NCBI GenBank assembly: GCA_021202275.1
Contig: JAJQDI010000015.1
Coordinates: forward strand, 348,637 to 412,636
DNA: 64,000 nt
Reading direction: 5' to 3'
Source of the DNA: Bacteroides sp.
GTDB taxonomy: Bacteria; Bacteroidota; Bacteroidia; Bacteroidales; Bacteroidaceae
Shown here: positions 50,665 through 59,814 of the stretch, in pieces
How positions within the stretch are numbered: the stretch's first letter is position 1
How the letters are laid out: each line of letters opens with the position of its first letter
The notes under the pieces: model-generated
The model's input: only the letters and a program-made list of their open reading frames with translations
Databases searched by the model: none
Told to the model about the DNA's origin: nothing
Made by a program: the position numbers and the translations under genes

Positions 50665-51326
50665 TCAATCCTTATAGGCTTCTTTCAACAGATTGAGCAA
50701 CAACTGCTGCCCCACTACATTGACCCGGTTCCTGTCGGAAGTGTTGAACGTATTCATCGATTCGTTCATTCCGTCTATATCCACAGCTGTAGTATAAGGT
50801 TTTACTCCCTGAATGCATGCAGGGATATCCAGCGTAGTCAGGATCACCTTACCCCGTCCGGCAGATATCACACTGAGTGCCGAGTATACCTCTTTCTTAT
50901 GATCGGATACACATCTTACCAGTGTCTCTCCATTAAACACGCGTAAACCAATGCGGCGACGGTTGTACGTCGCAAAACACGGATACTCCCAGTTGAAAGC
51001 GACATCCGCAGGTAGTCCTTCGAATATCCGGTGAGAACGATTGAAGAAATCGCCACCGTACCAGGAGCGTCCCAGGACTTTGGCCCCTCTGTAGTCAAGC
51101 ACCTCTTTATCTGCCAAGAACTCCGCCCATCTCTCCGGATTGTCCACAATGATCAGCGTATGTCCTTTGTATACCCATTCCATGATAGTTCATCGTCTTG
51201 CCAGGTAGCCTCTTTGTCTAAGGTGATCTCCCAAGGCAATACGGAAAGGTCTATGGTTTGTCTGTGTTGGGCAACCAGCATAGTAAAAGAAAGGAAAGAA
51301 AGGATAAAGGTGGGGATGCGTTTCAT
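50665..51326 (-). pseudogene. Remnant of a GH2-type glycosidase with a large internal deletion
   Basis: The first ~48 codons (from 51326, MKRIPTFILSFLSFTMLVAQ, then QTIDLSVLPWEITLDKEATW) look like the signal peptide and sugar-binding N-terminus of a ~900-residue GH2 glycosidase. They run directly, and out of frame, into a 170-codon tail (50665-51183; SWYGGDFFNRSHRIFEGLP, FNWEYPCFATYNRRRIGLR, SMNTFNTSDRNRVNVVGQQL) typical of a C-terminal accessory domain in such enzymes. The whole catalytic barrel is missing. This is a true deletion, not a sequencing slip. The join lies near 51180-51195. The family is inferred from memory of both ends. Confidence 0.7.
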
Positions 51327-51351
51327 GATGTGCAGGTATTTGATTTACGAT

Positions 51352-51456
51352 TGAAATCGCATTTATCTGATTGGACTGGTTTTATGTTTCTTTTGTGTTC
51401 TTATGTTCTTTTGTCTATTTATATGTATTAGACAGAAGAACATATAAGAAAAAGAA
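51352..51456. repeat. Short inverted form of the MITE-like repeat
   Basis: TTATCTGATTGGACTGGTTT leads into CTTATGTTCTTTTGTCTA, then an 11-bp loop and TAGACAGAAGAACATATAAG. The ends are joined with the middle missing, forming a long hairpin immediately downstream of the CE8 stop. It may act as the local terminator. Confidence 0.75.
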
Positions 51457-52410
51457 TCATTTAACAGGCATCCAGTCGCTGCACTCGCGGAATATATTCT
51501 CAGGTGTGCACCCCTCTACCTCTTCGCGTGTCAATTGTCTGCTCCAGCCGACACGCTCTTTCGCGTTCGCACCAGGCCCTGTACTGTTGTATTCGGCATA
51601 ACGGGCGGTCTTCTCATTCTCCGGATTGCGCCAGTTGTCCCATCCCGAAGGGACAATATGATCCCCCATTTCACAATCAATAAAGAAGGTGGCGGCATAC
51701 GGTCTCCAGGGACGTCCCAGATATACTTTATCTACAGAAGGATCGGCCGTCAATACACACCTTTTGAATACATAGCCGTAGGCAATATGGGCCGGAGTAG
51801 AAGCTGCTGTGATATAAGAATTGCGTTTGCTGTGTATCCGGCAATTCTCGAACAGGGCGGTAGCCGGTCCGAAAATGAAATCTGTAGTACCCTCGATGTA
51901 GCACTCCCTGAACAACAAACGCCGGCCTTCCGAACCAGTGAACACCGTATCCTGGTTACCTAGCAGCCGACAATTGATAAAGACCAGACGATCTCCTTCG
52001 GTATGTAGCGCAACCGCCTGCCCCAGCTGAGCCGCGTTGTTCTCAATAGTAAGGTTACGGAACGTAATATCGTTGCCTTCCACCTTCAGGGTATAGGTAC
52101 GGAACGTACCCATTTTGTTGATATTGGCATGATCGTCGTATGTAATGATGGTCTGTTCGGGATCCTCTCCCACGAAATGAACATTCGTAAGCCAGGAGGG
52201 TATTACCAGTTTCTCTTTGTATACTCCTTTACCGATGTAGACCGTCACCGTATAGTCCATATAGGCACGGATCTCCTCCATCACTTCCGTCAGGGTGCGG
52301 AAATCTCCGCTACCGTCGCGGGCTACCCGCAGGGTATCTCTGTATTCCCTTGCTCCCGCGGAGCAGGCCACGCATAGCAACAAGGCCAGAAAAAGAAAAT
52401 TTCGTTTCAT
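51457..52410 (-). CDS. CE8 pectin methylesterase, secreted
   Basis: A 317-residue beta-helix enzyme that removes methyl esters from homogalacturonan. The signal peptide ends at about residue 21. Family motifs are GQAVALHTEGD (Gln), LLGNQDTVF (Asp, acid/base), EGTTDFIFGPAT (Asp nucleophile) and YLGRPWRPYA (Arg). The length is normal for a single CE8 module. It is separated from GH105 by five bases, so translation is probably coupled. It is a paralogue of the CE8 half of the fused esterase, which may keep the activity available despite the TAG in the fusion. Confidence 0.95.
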   Translation of the reverse strand: MKRNFLFLALLLCVACSAGAREYRDTLRVARDGSGDFRTLTEVMEEIRAYMDYTVTVYIGKGVYKEKLVIPSWLTNVHFVGEDPEQTIITYDDHANINKMGTFRTYTLKVEGNDITFRNLTIENNAAQLGQAVALHTEGDRLVFINCRLLGNQDTVFTGSEGRRLLFRECYIEGTTDFIFGPATALFENCRIHSKRNSYITAASTPAHIAYGYVFKRCVLTADPSVDKVYLGRPWRPYAATFFIDCEMGDHIVPSGWDNWRNPENEKTARYAEYNSTGPGANAKERVGWSRQLTREEVEGCTPENIFRECSDWMPVK

Positions 52411-52415
52411 GTGTA

Positions 52416-53627
52416 TTATTGGATTTCAGGACATAATTTCTGCAGATTCTCCCATTCGAGGCTGGCCATGATAAAAGGTCCTACCGCTTTGGGATCATTG
52501 TCGCGTACAGTTTCACTCAGGTAATACTCATAGTCTCCGGAACGGTAGTTCTTTCCTCCCAGCCCGGCCACCGCGCAGCAGTTGGTAATAGATACCACTC
52601 CCTGATCATCTACCTGAATGAAGGTATCCAGGATACCTTTGTATCCTTTGATAGCCACTTCCAGATACGCAGGATCGAGATATCCCTTACGCACAGCCTT
52701 GAACAGCGAATAGACAAACATCGTGGTGCAGGTAGACTCGAGGTAGTTGCCCAGATCTCCGCTGCGATCGAGCACCTGATACCAGACACCGGTAGCCGGG
52801 TCCTGTATCTCTTTCAGCCGGCTGGCAATGTGATCCAGGATCACCAGTACCGAATCCCTTCCTTCCTGACGGGTAGGAATGAAATCCAGTGCGTCTACGA
52901 TAGCCATGGTATACCATCCCATGGCGCGTCCCCAGCTATGAGCCGACTGCCCGGTCTGCGGATGCGCCCAACGCTCCGTACGGCTGATGTCCGTCGCGTG
53001 TTTGTAGAGATCGGTCTGCGGATCATACGTATGGCGGGCTGCCATCCGGATCTGGTTCACCACATCGGCATAATCCTCCGGCTGGTTGTTGCGGTAGGCA
53101 TATTCGGCATAGAAGGTAGACCCCATATATACACCGTCCAGCCACACCTGGTTGGGATAAATCTGTTTGTGCCAGAAACCTCCGTCGGCATTGCGCGGAT
53201 GGGTATCCAGCTGACCACGGAGAAGGTCTATCGCTTTTTTGTATCTCTCTTCTTTGGTCTGTTCGTATACCCGGAACAGGTACTTCCCGGGATTCAGCCG
53301 GTCGATGTTGTACTCCTCCGGCTTGTAGGTCAGGATACTCCCGTCTGCCTGTACCATGGTATCGGCGTAAGCAACCGCATACCGGTAGATCTTTTCATCG
53401 CCATACGCATCATACACATCCATCATAGCCTGCAATTCCAGACCGTGACAGTAGTCCCATTTCAGTCGGGGCTGGAAATCCAGCTGCCACGACTCCGGGC
53501 AACGGATCATTTCCGATTCAGTCATACGTACCGACCACGGCAGATGCTTATCCACTTGCTGCGCGACAACCGGAAAAGCTGTGGCCAAAAGGGAAATCAC
53601 AAAAATCTTACGAATCATGTTATTCAT
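52416..53627 (-). CDS. GH105 unsaturated rhamnogalacturonyl/glucuronyl hydrolase
   Basis: A 403-residue (alpha/alpha)6-barrel enzyme that hydrates and releases the unsaturated uronic acid left by pectin lyases. The signal peptide ends FPVVAQQ. The likely catalytic Asp is in QVWLDGVYMGSTFYAEYA, with conserved GHGLELQAMMDVYDAYG-like entry (here CHGLELQAMMDVYDAYG) and HSWGRAMGWYTMAIVDAL. It is the first gene of the minus-strand operon, about 50 bp after a good -7 box. No polysaccharide lyase gene is in the window, so its substrates must come from lyases encoded elsewhere. Confidence 0.93.
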   Translation of the reverse strand: MNNMIRKIFVISLLATAFPVVAQQVDKHLPWSVRMTESEMIRCPESWQLDFQPRLKWDYCHGLELQAMMDVYDAYGDEKIYRYAVAYADTMVQADGSILTYKPEEYNIDRLNPGKYLFRVYEQTKEERYKKAIDLLRGQLDTHPRNADGGFWHKQIYPNQVWLDGVYMGSTFYAEYAYRNNQPEDYADVVNQIRMAARHTYDPQTDLYKHATDISRTERWAHPQTGQSAHSWGRAMGWYTMAIVDALDFIPTRQEGRDSVLVILDHIASRLKEIQDPATGVWYQVLDRSGDLGNYLESTCTTMFVYSLFKAVRKGYLDPAYLEVAIKGYKGILDTFIQVDDQGVVSITNCCAVAGLGGKNYRSGDYEYYLSETVRDNDPKAVGPFIMASLEWENLQKLCPEIQ

Positions 53628-53676
53628 TACTTGTTTGAGTTTTTAAATAGGTATATAGATTCATTCCGTATCGATA

Positions 53677-53684
53677 CAAAAATA
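53677..53684 (-). promoter_or_regulatory. Candidate -7 box (TATTTTTG) of the GH105 operon
   Basis: Minus-strand TAnnTTTG match, 50 bp before the GH105 start. Confidence 0.55.
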
Positions 53685-53702
53685 GACCTATTTTACCAAT
53701 TA

Positions 53703-53752
53703 TACGTGTAGTTTTAGTTCGAATACGTGCAATAATTAGATTTTCGTGTACG
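53703..53752. promoter_or_regulatory. Three spaced TACGTG/TCGTG motifs, candidate operator
   Basis: TACGTG at 53703 and 53724 (21 bp apart) and TTCGTG at about 53743 (near 20 bp further). They lie between the divergent GH105 and ExuT promoters. The helical-turn spacing fits tandem sites for a dimeric regulator such as the HTCS. This is inferred only. Confidence 0.35.
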
Positions 53753-53865
53753 CAAACGCCGCGTTTTAATGGATTTTATGCTACTTTTGTACGAAATTGA
53801 TAAGAATCGGACAATTTGTGCACCAAATTAGTCAATATTTGTAGTCCGTTCCATCAAATATTCCC

Positions 53866-53873
53866 TATTTTTG
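53866..53873 (+). promoter_or_regulatory. Candidate -7 box (TATTTTTG) of the hexuronate transporter
   Basis: TAnnTTTG match 41 bp before the ATG, with a TTTG at 53838-53841 as a possible but rather distant -33 element. Confidence 0.5.
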
Positions 53874-53913
53874 GCACCAGAAATAAAACTAATTTAATTT
53901 TAAATCGAATATC

Positions 53914-55350
53914 ATGAGTACATTTCAGAAAGTAAATGAAAAGATGACTAACTACAGGTGGACGATTTGCGCTCTACTTTTTGCCGCGACAACTATCAAC
54001 TATCTGGATCGTCAGGTTCTTTCCTTGTTACAACCTTTATTAGCAGAAGAATTCCATTGGACCGACAGCGATTACGGAACCATTACGGCCATCTTTTCAC
54101 TGGCCTATGCGATATCTATGCTCGTAGCCGGCCGTTTTGTAGACAGACTCGGCACCAGGAAAGGATATGCCTGGGCCATTGCTATCTGGTCGCTCAGTGC
54201 TATCATACATACACTCTGCGGACTTGCTACAGAGTGGAGAACCGGCCTGCCTGATGCGGATGCACTGAGAGCAGCAACTGACCCTGCTGTAGTTGCAACG
54301 ATCGCTACTGTAAGTGTGATCATGTTCGTTATTGCCCGAATCGTACTTGCCTTTGGAGAAGCAGGAAACTTCCCTGCCGCGATCAAAGCTACCGCTGAAT
54401 ATTTCCCGAAACGTGACCGCGCATTCGCAACCGGTATTTTTAACTCAGGCGCGAACGTAGGAGCCATTGTGGCCCCGCTCTCCGTACCCGTTATGGCTGA
54501 ACTCTGGGGATGGGAAACCGCCTTTATCGTAGTAGGTGCAGTAGGCTTTATCTGGTTGATTTTCTGGCTATGGCTCTATGAAGATCCTAAATCCAACAAA
54601 CGGATGAATGATGCGGAAAGAAATTATATCCTTCAGGATGATCTCGAAACTCCCGCACAGGTAGAAACTACAGAGAAAGGTCCGAAACTCTCTTACCTGG
54701 ACTGTCTGAAATACAAACAGACCTGGGCGTTTGCTTTTGGTAAATTTATGACCGACGGTGTATGGTGGTTCTTCCTTTTCTGGACACCAGCTTATCTGAA
54801 AGCAGAATATCAGATGACAGGAACCGATATTGCTCTTCCTATCGCTATTCTTTATACCATCACAGTAGTAGGTTCTATATTCGGTGGTAAATTCCCGACC
54901 TACTTTATCAACAAAGGAATGGACCCCTATGCAGGTCGCATGCGTGCAATGCTGATCATTGCTTTCTTCCCGTTAGTTGTATTACTCGCACAGCCGTTGG
55001 GACACGTAGAAGCCCTGGGTGGATATGGATATTGGATTCCTATTTTACTGATAGCCATCGGAGGTTCCGCTCATCAGGCATGGTCTGCGAATATATTCTC
55101 CACTGTAGGAGATATGTTCCCGAAATCCGCGATTGCTACCATCACAGGTATCGGCGGTATGGCCGGTGGTATCGGTTCTTTCTTCATTAATAAAGGCAGC
55201 GGTATTCTGTTCGACTACAGCGAAATGGCCTGGGGCACCAAGAGTACCGGATATGCCATTGTATTTGGCTTCTGTGCCGTAGCTTACCTGATCGGTTGGA
55301 TCGTAATGAAAACGTTAGTACCTAAATACAAACCTATTGTTGTAAACTAA
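53914..55350 (+). CDS. MFS hexuronate transporter, ExuT-like (ACS family)
   Basis: A 478-residue inner-membrane symporter with about 12 membrane segments. The anion:cation symporter pattern is clear: TTINYLDRQVLSLLQPLL, AYAISMLVAGRFVDRLGTRK and GEAGNFPAAIKATAEYFPKR, with the conserved GEAGNFPA near helix 4. FNSGANVGAIVAPLSVP follows. The family imports galacturonate or glucuronate with protons. It diverges from the GH105 operon and completes the pathway by taking up the monomeric uronic acid that the enzymes release. Start 53914 follows AATTTAATTTTAAAT, typical of the weak ribosome-site context in this phylum. Confidence 0.93.
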   Translation: MSTFQKVNEKMTNYRWTICALLFAATTINYLDRQVLSLLQPLLAEEFHWTDSDYGTITAIFSLAYAISMLVAGRFVDRLGTRKGYAWAIAIWSLSAIIHTLCGLATEWRTGLPDADALRAATDPAVVATIATVSVIMFVIARIVLAFGEAGNFPAAIKATAEYFPKRDRAFATGIFNSGANVGAIVAPLSVPVMAELWGWETAFIVVGAVGFIWLIFWLWLYEDPKSNKRMNDAERNYILQDDLETPAQVETTEKGPKLSYLDCLKYKQTWAFAFGKFMTDGVWWFFLFWTPAYLKAEYQMTGTDIALPIAILYTITVVGSIFGGKFPTYFINKGMDPYAGRMRAMLIIAFFPLVVLLAQPLGHVEALGGYGYWIPILLIAIGGSAHQAWSANIFSTVGDMFPKSAIATITGIGGMAGGIGSFFINKGSGILFDYSEMAWGTKSTGYAIVFGFCAVAYLIGWIVMKTLVPKYKPIVVN

Positions 55351-55370
55351 TATATTGACAATCATTGTAT

Positions 55371-55410
55371 AAAAAAGAAGGTATCCTCAAATGGGGATAC
55401 CTTCTTTTTT
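55371..55410 (+). terminator. Terminator of the transporter gene
   Basis: AAAAAAGAAGGTATCC and GGATACCTTCTTTTTT form a perfect 16-bp stem with an 8-nt loop. The A/T ends allow action in both directions. Confidence 0.9.
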
Positions 55411-55427
55411 ACCAAACCGCATAGGAA

Positions 55428-55664
55428 GATAAACAAAAGAACATAAAAGAGTTTTGAGTGATAAGTTTTAAGTGATAAGTTCTGACTTGCTACTCATCAT
55501 CCACCCCTTGTAAATAGACGTCATTCTATAGAGTTTATTTTTCTTTTTATGTTCTTTTGTTCTTCTGTCTAAAAAAGAAAACCTGTCCAATCAAATAAAA
55601 GTAATTTCAATCGTAATTAGCTTTGCTGACCGTTGGTTGACTTCGTCGACCGTTGGTTCGTAAA
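55428..55664. repeat. Composite repeat block: full MITE-like element plus ACCGTTGGTT module
   Basis: The element (about 55430-55580) runs from AACAAAAGAACATAAAAGAG through TTCTGACTTGCTACTCATCA to TTCTTTTGTTCTTCTGTCTA and ACCTGTCCAATCAAATAAA. Module copy 2 (55605-55661) follows directly: CTGACCGTTGGTTGACTTCG then TCGACCGTTGGTTCG. A CGTAAAT tail closes it. It is placed between convergent genes. Confidence 0.75.
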
Positions 55665-55680
55665 TCTGTAAATCGTAAAT

Positions 55681-55817
55681 AAAAAAGCCTCTTCTCTCGA
55701 AGAGGCTTTTTCAGGCTACCTTCCTATACAAGGAAGACAAGCCTTTTTAAAAAAAAGGGAAGTCTCACGACTTCCACAATTCTTCTAACCTTAAATCTAA
55801 ATCTCTATGAAAAAAAC
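55681..55817 (-). ncRNA. Candidate intergenic small RNA
   Basis: On the minus strand, a -7 box TATATTTG (55824-55831) is followed by about 135 nt without a gene. This stretch contains three hairpins: GGAAGTC / GACTTCC, AGGCTTGTCTTCCT pairing with AGGAAGGTAGCCT, and finally GAAGAGGC / GCCTCTTC followed by a T6 tract ending at 55681, an ideal terminator. Promoter, structured body and terminator make a compact RNA gene. No Rfam family is recognised, and expression is unproven. Read on the plus strand, the region also holds a 24-codon frame (MKKTYCKYRGLRNMKVLMNY) of doubtful meaning. Confidence 0.45.
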
Positions 55818-55917
55818 GTATTGCAAATATAGAGGTTTGAGAAATATGAAGGTGTTAATGAATTACATAAAGAAAGAATAAAAATTAATAACTGTAAAAA
55901 AACAGCGTTCTGAGGCC

Positions 55918-58900
55918 TTATTCGCCTAATTTACGCAGCAATTCGCGGTAAAGAGGGTCTTCGCTCAACAGTTCAGGCACACCGGTAACAAACAATTGTT
56001 TACGCGCCCGGGTAAGGGCAACATTGAGTTTACGATCTATTTTCTGCCCGTTCTCTTCCATAGGACTGGAAAGGAAGTCCAGCTGAAAAGCATGATTGAC
56101 ACAGAATGAATAGATGATCACATCCCGCTCACTCCCCTGGAAACGCTCTACTGTATCCACCAATATATGATCGAGCGCAGCAATGCCTGTTTCGGCCAGA
56201 TAACGCCGGATCAGAGCGATCTGACTACGGTAAGGAGTAATGATGCCTAAGGTGCGATCCGGATCAAAACCATCTGCTTCATACAGCTTATAGATCTCTC
56301 TGGCCAGTCCTGCCACAATCTGTCCTTCCGAATGATTGGTTTTCATGGCAATCTTTTCAGCTACGGAAGGAATAAAAGAGACGCGTCTTCCCAAAAGAGA
56401 AGAATACTCTCCCTCCTCTATCCGGTGCACAGGCAGTTCCTCTACCTGATGCAACAAACCCACTGAGTCAAGCAATCCCTGATAGAAATAGGTATTGGCA
56501 AAAGAGGCCACCTCAGGGTGCATACGTCCTTGCTTAGACAACATATCACAGGCCCGTCGGACCACCGCTGAATTACAGTTACCGGCCATGTGCAATCTGC
56601 AATATAAACGCTCAAAAAGAGACTCCCGGAAATTAGAGATTCCCAGCTGCTTCAGCCCGTCACATTCCACCTCCGAAGCAGCCACAGACTGCAACACTAC
56701 CGCTGGCAGTTGCTTGTGGTCACCAATCAGGATAAACTTCCCGATAACGTTCTTACCTGCTTCGTCGCGCGCACACAAAATACCCAGCAACTGAGGTTCC
56801 AGGATCTGAGAAGCCTCATCAATAATAGCTACATCAAAGCTCTTTACGCGAAACAGATCCTGTTTGGCAGAAACAGAAGCCACCGTACCCACAACTATGG
56901 GACATTCACTTATGGTACGGACAACCTCCGCTCGTGTAGCACAATCTTTCAGACGATGCTCCAGCAAATGTCGCCGGTAGGCCGGATCGCAGGAGAGTTC
57001 ATTCCCGATACGTATGTAGCTGACCTCCGGCACGATACTATCCAACGATTTACAGATCTCATCTACCGCGCGGTTGGTATAGGCCAGCAAAAGGATCTGC
57101 GCCTGATCTTCCCGATAGAAAGTCTCTACCATCTGCCGCAGCGCACGGGAGGTCTTCCCGGTACCCGGAGGTCCTACCAGCAGGAAATAATCCCGGGCTG
57201 CCCGGGCTTTACATACCACCCGGGTAAAGTCATCAGACGCTTCACAGACCGCCGCGCCGACAGAGAGATCAAACTCCGGCTCACGCAACCCCAGCAGCAA
57301 TTTCCGCCGGTCGGGGTTGGCCTGGGCATAGATACTCAGTCCCTGGAACATTCCACGGAAACCACCATCCAGGGTATCGTGCTCGATCGCGTACCTTCCC
57401 TCCTCCGGCAGTACGTCCCGGTTCTGCTGCACCGATCGCAACCGGATTCTGACCTCCCCAGTAGTAATGGATTCCAGGGTACCTTTGAATATCATCTGAC
57501 ACGTGACATTCTGTTCTTCATCGTCGCGCCGGTAGAGAACCACGGCATCTCCCTGACGAAAATTGGGCAGCCCTTCCGGCACTCCCTCTGTCGGTGACAA
57601 CGGCTGGCGGGAAAGTGACAGACACGGGCAGGCCGGATCATCGGTCCGGTTCTCCCGGATACGCAGATCGTACAGGATCTCACCCGACTCGCACTTTTCG
57701 GCCCAGGTAGAGAGCCACAGAGAAGCAGCTCCCCGCCGCCCGGGCTGATCGGTATCACCGGACTTTGCTGTGTAGAGTTCCTTGATCAGGAAGGTATACA
57801 CCGCGTACAGATAGTTCTTCTCGAGTTGGGGCAGGGCATCGATCTTCTCTTTCACTGCCCATATAGAGGGAGCCAGGTATTGCTCCCAGAAACGTCCGGT
57901 CATTCCCTTTTCATTGAGTACCTGAGGATGAATATCCGCCAGACGCAGAGCGGTATAGGCCACGTTACTCTTGCGTTGCACCTGATACTCTCCCGCGACA
58001 ATGCGGTTGCGCAGGTCAATGGCACGCCGTACCAATGCCCAGGAAGAGCGGGCCGGATAGAGCAACGGATACCGTGTATAGAGCAGATAAGCCCTCACTT
58101 CCCGGTGGTCCCGTCCCATGGAATATTGCAGCACCGCCTGATAAAGCAGCATCTGCACCCGGTGATTCTCTTTGGGCTCCACTTTGCCAGGCAGGCTGTA
58201 TTCATCCGCTTTGCCGGACTTCATCTCTATGAAGGCACTCATATCTCTTTGCATATAGTCGAGACGCCCCTGCAACCCCAGCGCCTCACAGATATAGGAG
58301 GGTTCCAGCACCGCGTCTTCCCGGTCCAGCGCGTAACCAACCCGCGGAAAAAGATCTTTCACCGTATCCCGGATGTGTTCGAAATGCTGCCTGCAATCCC
58401 GGGCAAACTCCTGCTCTTTACTACGGTCATACAACTCACGGCAGGCGGCAATTTCCAGGGGATAGTGCCGGAAAGCCTTCTTCATACAGGGAATATATTC
58501 CGGATCTTTCTCCGCGTGTATCCACTCGTCCAGAAAAAGGTTGGCTATATTACCTGTGAGCAAAGGAATGGTATTGCGGGAGGGCTGCAAACGGGCCAGC
58601 AGGTAATTGGCGGGATGATGCCCGAAATCCCGGTAACATTCGGCAAGGGAGCTGATATCTATCAGGTAATCGGGTTCCAGCACGATAAAACCGGGCACTA
58701 AGGTCCCGTCTGCCCGTACGTGTATATCCAGCAGATTGAGTTGAGCGTGTGGCCATAGCAAGCGGCAGGTCCCGGCAAATTCATCATTTGTGCCTGCGAT
58801 GTGATAACGCACCTTTAGCAACTCATGCGAAATGCTCTCTACCGGCAATACATACAGGAAAGTCTCATCCGCATACTGAAAACAGACCCTCATGCGCCGG

Positions 58901-59316
58901 ATACGTCCGGATAGTTGCACCTGAGCGGCAGTCTCCTCTTCTTCCTGCGGAAGCAAAGGCTCCAGGTCTGCCGGTACGGGTACGCCGGTGAGTGTACGGA
59001 TAAACCAGGCAACCGTACCCACGTCTCTGAGCAACTTCCTGCGACAGGGTTGCTCACGCATATTGAGCACCGCGTTGGAATTGAGGCGGAAGGTATGCAG
59101 GCGGTTCTGCATCCTGTACGAAATACCCACTTTAGAGGCCACAAAGCTGATACGGGCAGCCAGATCGGTCATCTGTAACGTATCATCTTCCATCTGTTCC
59201 CGGCACAGACGCTCGACCAGTTCCCGGAGCTGCCTGTAACAGACGAAAAAAGTCTCTTCTTTTGCCGGGCACATCTCTATCAGAGCAGTATATTGTTGTT
59301 GAGTCCGGGATTCCAT
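55918..59316 (-). CDS. Nuclease-helicase fusion: PD-(D/E)xK domain with DNA2/NAM7-like SF1 helicase
   Basis: A 1132-residue cytoplasmic protein. A RecB/Cas4-like nuclease region around residues 325-400 has Glu364-x-Lys366 in FIEMKSGK and the downstream QMLLYQAVLQY. The C-terminal half is an SF1B helicase: Walker A Lys721 in LVGPPGTGKTSRA, DEAS box in AIIDEASQILEP, GDHKQLP, TPYRSQIALIRRYL, VDTVERFQGSERDVII and NVALTRARKQLF. This combination is typical of DNA end-processing enzymes such as Dna2. Such genes are widespread in Bacteroidota. Its neighbours give no clear defence context, so a general repair role is likeliest. Confidence 0.9.
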   Translation of the reverse strand: MESRTQQQYTALIEMCPAKEETFFVCYRQLRELVERLCREQMEDDTLQMTDLAARISFVASKVGISYRMQNRLHTFRLNSNAVLNMREQPCRRKLLRDVGTVAWFIRTLTGVPVPADLEPLLPQEEEETAAQVQLSGRIRRMRVCFQYADETFLYVLPVESISHELLKVRYHIAGTNDEFAGTCRLLWPHAQLNLLDIHVRADGTLVPGFIVLEPDYLIDISSLAECYRDFGHHPANYLLARLQPSRNTIPLLTGNIANLFLDEWIHAEKDPEYIPCMKKAFRHYPLEIAACRELYDRSKEQEFARDCRQHFEHIRDTVKDLFPRVGYALDREDAVLEPSYICEALGLQGRLDYMQRDMSAFIEMKSGKADEYSLPGKVEPKENHRVQMLLYQAVLQYSMGRDHREVRAYLLYTRYPLLYPARSSWALVRRAIDLRNRIVAGEYQVQRKSNVAYTALRLADIHPQVLNEKGMTGRFWEQYLAPSIWAVKEKIDALPQLEKNYLYAVYTFLIKELYTAKSGDTDQPGRRGAASLWLSTWAEKCESGEILYDLRIRENRTDDPACPCLSLSRQPLSPTEGVPEGLPNFRQGDAVVLYRRDDEEQNVTCQMIFKGTLESITTGEVRIRLRSVQQNRDVLPEEGRYAIEHDTLDGGFRGMFQGLSIYAQANPDRRKLLLGLREPEFDLSVGAAVCEASDDFTRVVCKARAARDYFLLVGPPGTGKTSRALRQMVETFYREDQAQILLLAYTNRAVDEICKSLDSIVPEVSYIRIGNELSCDPAYRRHLLEHRLKDCATRAEVVRTISECPIVVGTVASVSAKQDLFRVKSFDVAIIDEASQILEPQLLGILCARDEAGKNVIGKFILIGDHKQLPAVVLQSVAASEVECDGLKQLGISNFRESLFERLYCRLHMAGNCNSAVVRRACDMLSKQGRMHPEVASFANTYFYQGLLDSVGLLHQVEELPVHRIEEGEYSSLLGRRVSFIPSVAEKIAMKTNHSEGQIVAGLAREIYKLYEADGFDPDRTLGIITPYRSQIALIRRYLAETGIAALDHILVDTVERFQGSERDVIIYSFCVNHAFQLDFLSSPMEENGQKIDRKLNVALTRARKQLFVTGVPELLSEDPLYRELLRKLGE

Positions 59317-59384
59317 CCTACAAAATTAGCAAAAAGAGAGAATGCACGGAAAAAAGAACAGGCTTTTTTATAGATGATTGACAG

Positions 59385-59790
59385 AACCGTTGGTCGACGA
59401 AGCCAACCAACGGTCAGCGAAGTTAATTCCGAATTGAAATAATCTCCTGTGATCACCTATCCGTAGAGACGCACAGCGTGGGTCTCCGTGGTGCAGATCC
59501 AACAGAAGCAGGCGCCTGACAGGATATTTGAATTGCCTGGATTCTATGGAATAGGTTACGAGATGATCTGTGTACAACTGATATATATGTTTCATGGATG
59601 TGTATATCCTATGGATATATACCCTGTGAAGCCTGTTGTACATACGTATATCGCGGAGACGCACGGCGTGCGTCTCTACAGGTAGATGACAACGTTAGTG
59701 TATTTATCTTTCCAATCGTAAATTGTAAATCATCAACCTTCCTTCCTGTGAAGGATCTAATAATGGTCATGACCGAAGGAAGTAAATCGT
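59385..59790. repeat. Composite repeat block: ACCGTTGGTT module and two GAGACGC palindromes
   Basis: Module copy 3 (59385-59440): GAACCGTTGGTCGACGAAG, then CCAACCAACGGTCAGCGAAG. A palindrome at 59463-59490 (GTAGAGACGCACAGCGTGGG) and another at 59649-59680 (TCGCGGAGACGCACGGCGTG / CGTCTCTAC) follow, then TTTCCAATCGTAAATTGTAA near 59708. There is no gene in the 59317-59814 spacer. Confidence 0.75.
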
Positions 59791-59814
59791 AAATCTCTCA
59801 CCCTTCGGATCCCT

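Noticed and set aside
55918..59316. Anti-phage defence system based on the nuclease-helicase
   Set aside because: No methyltransferase, Argonaute, CRISPR or other defence partner is adjacent. Its neighbours are a transporter, an HU-like protein and tat genes.
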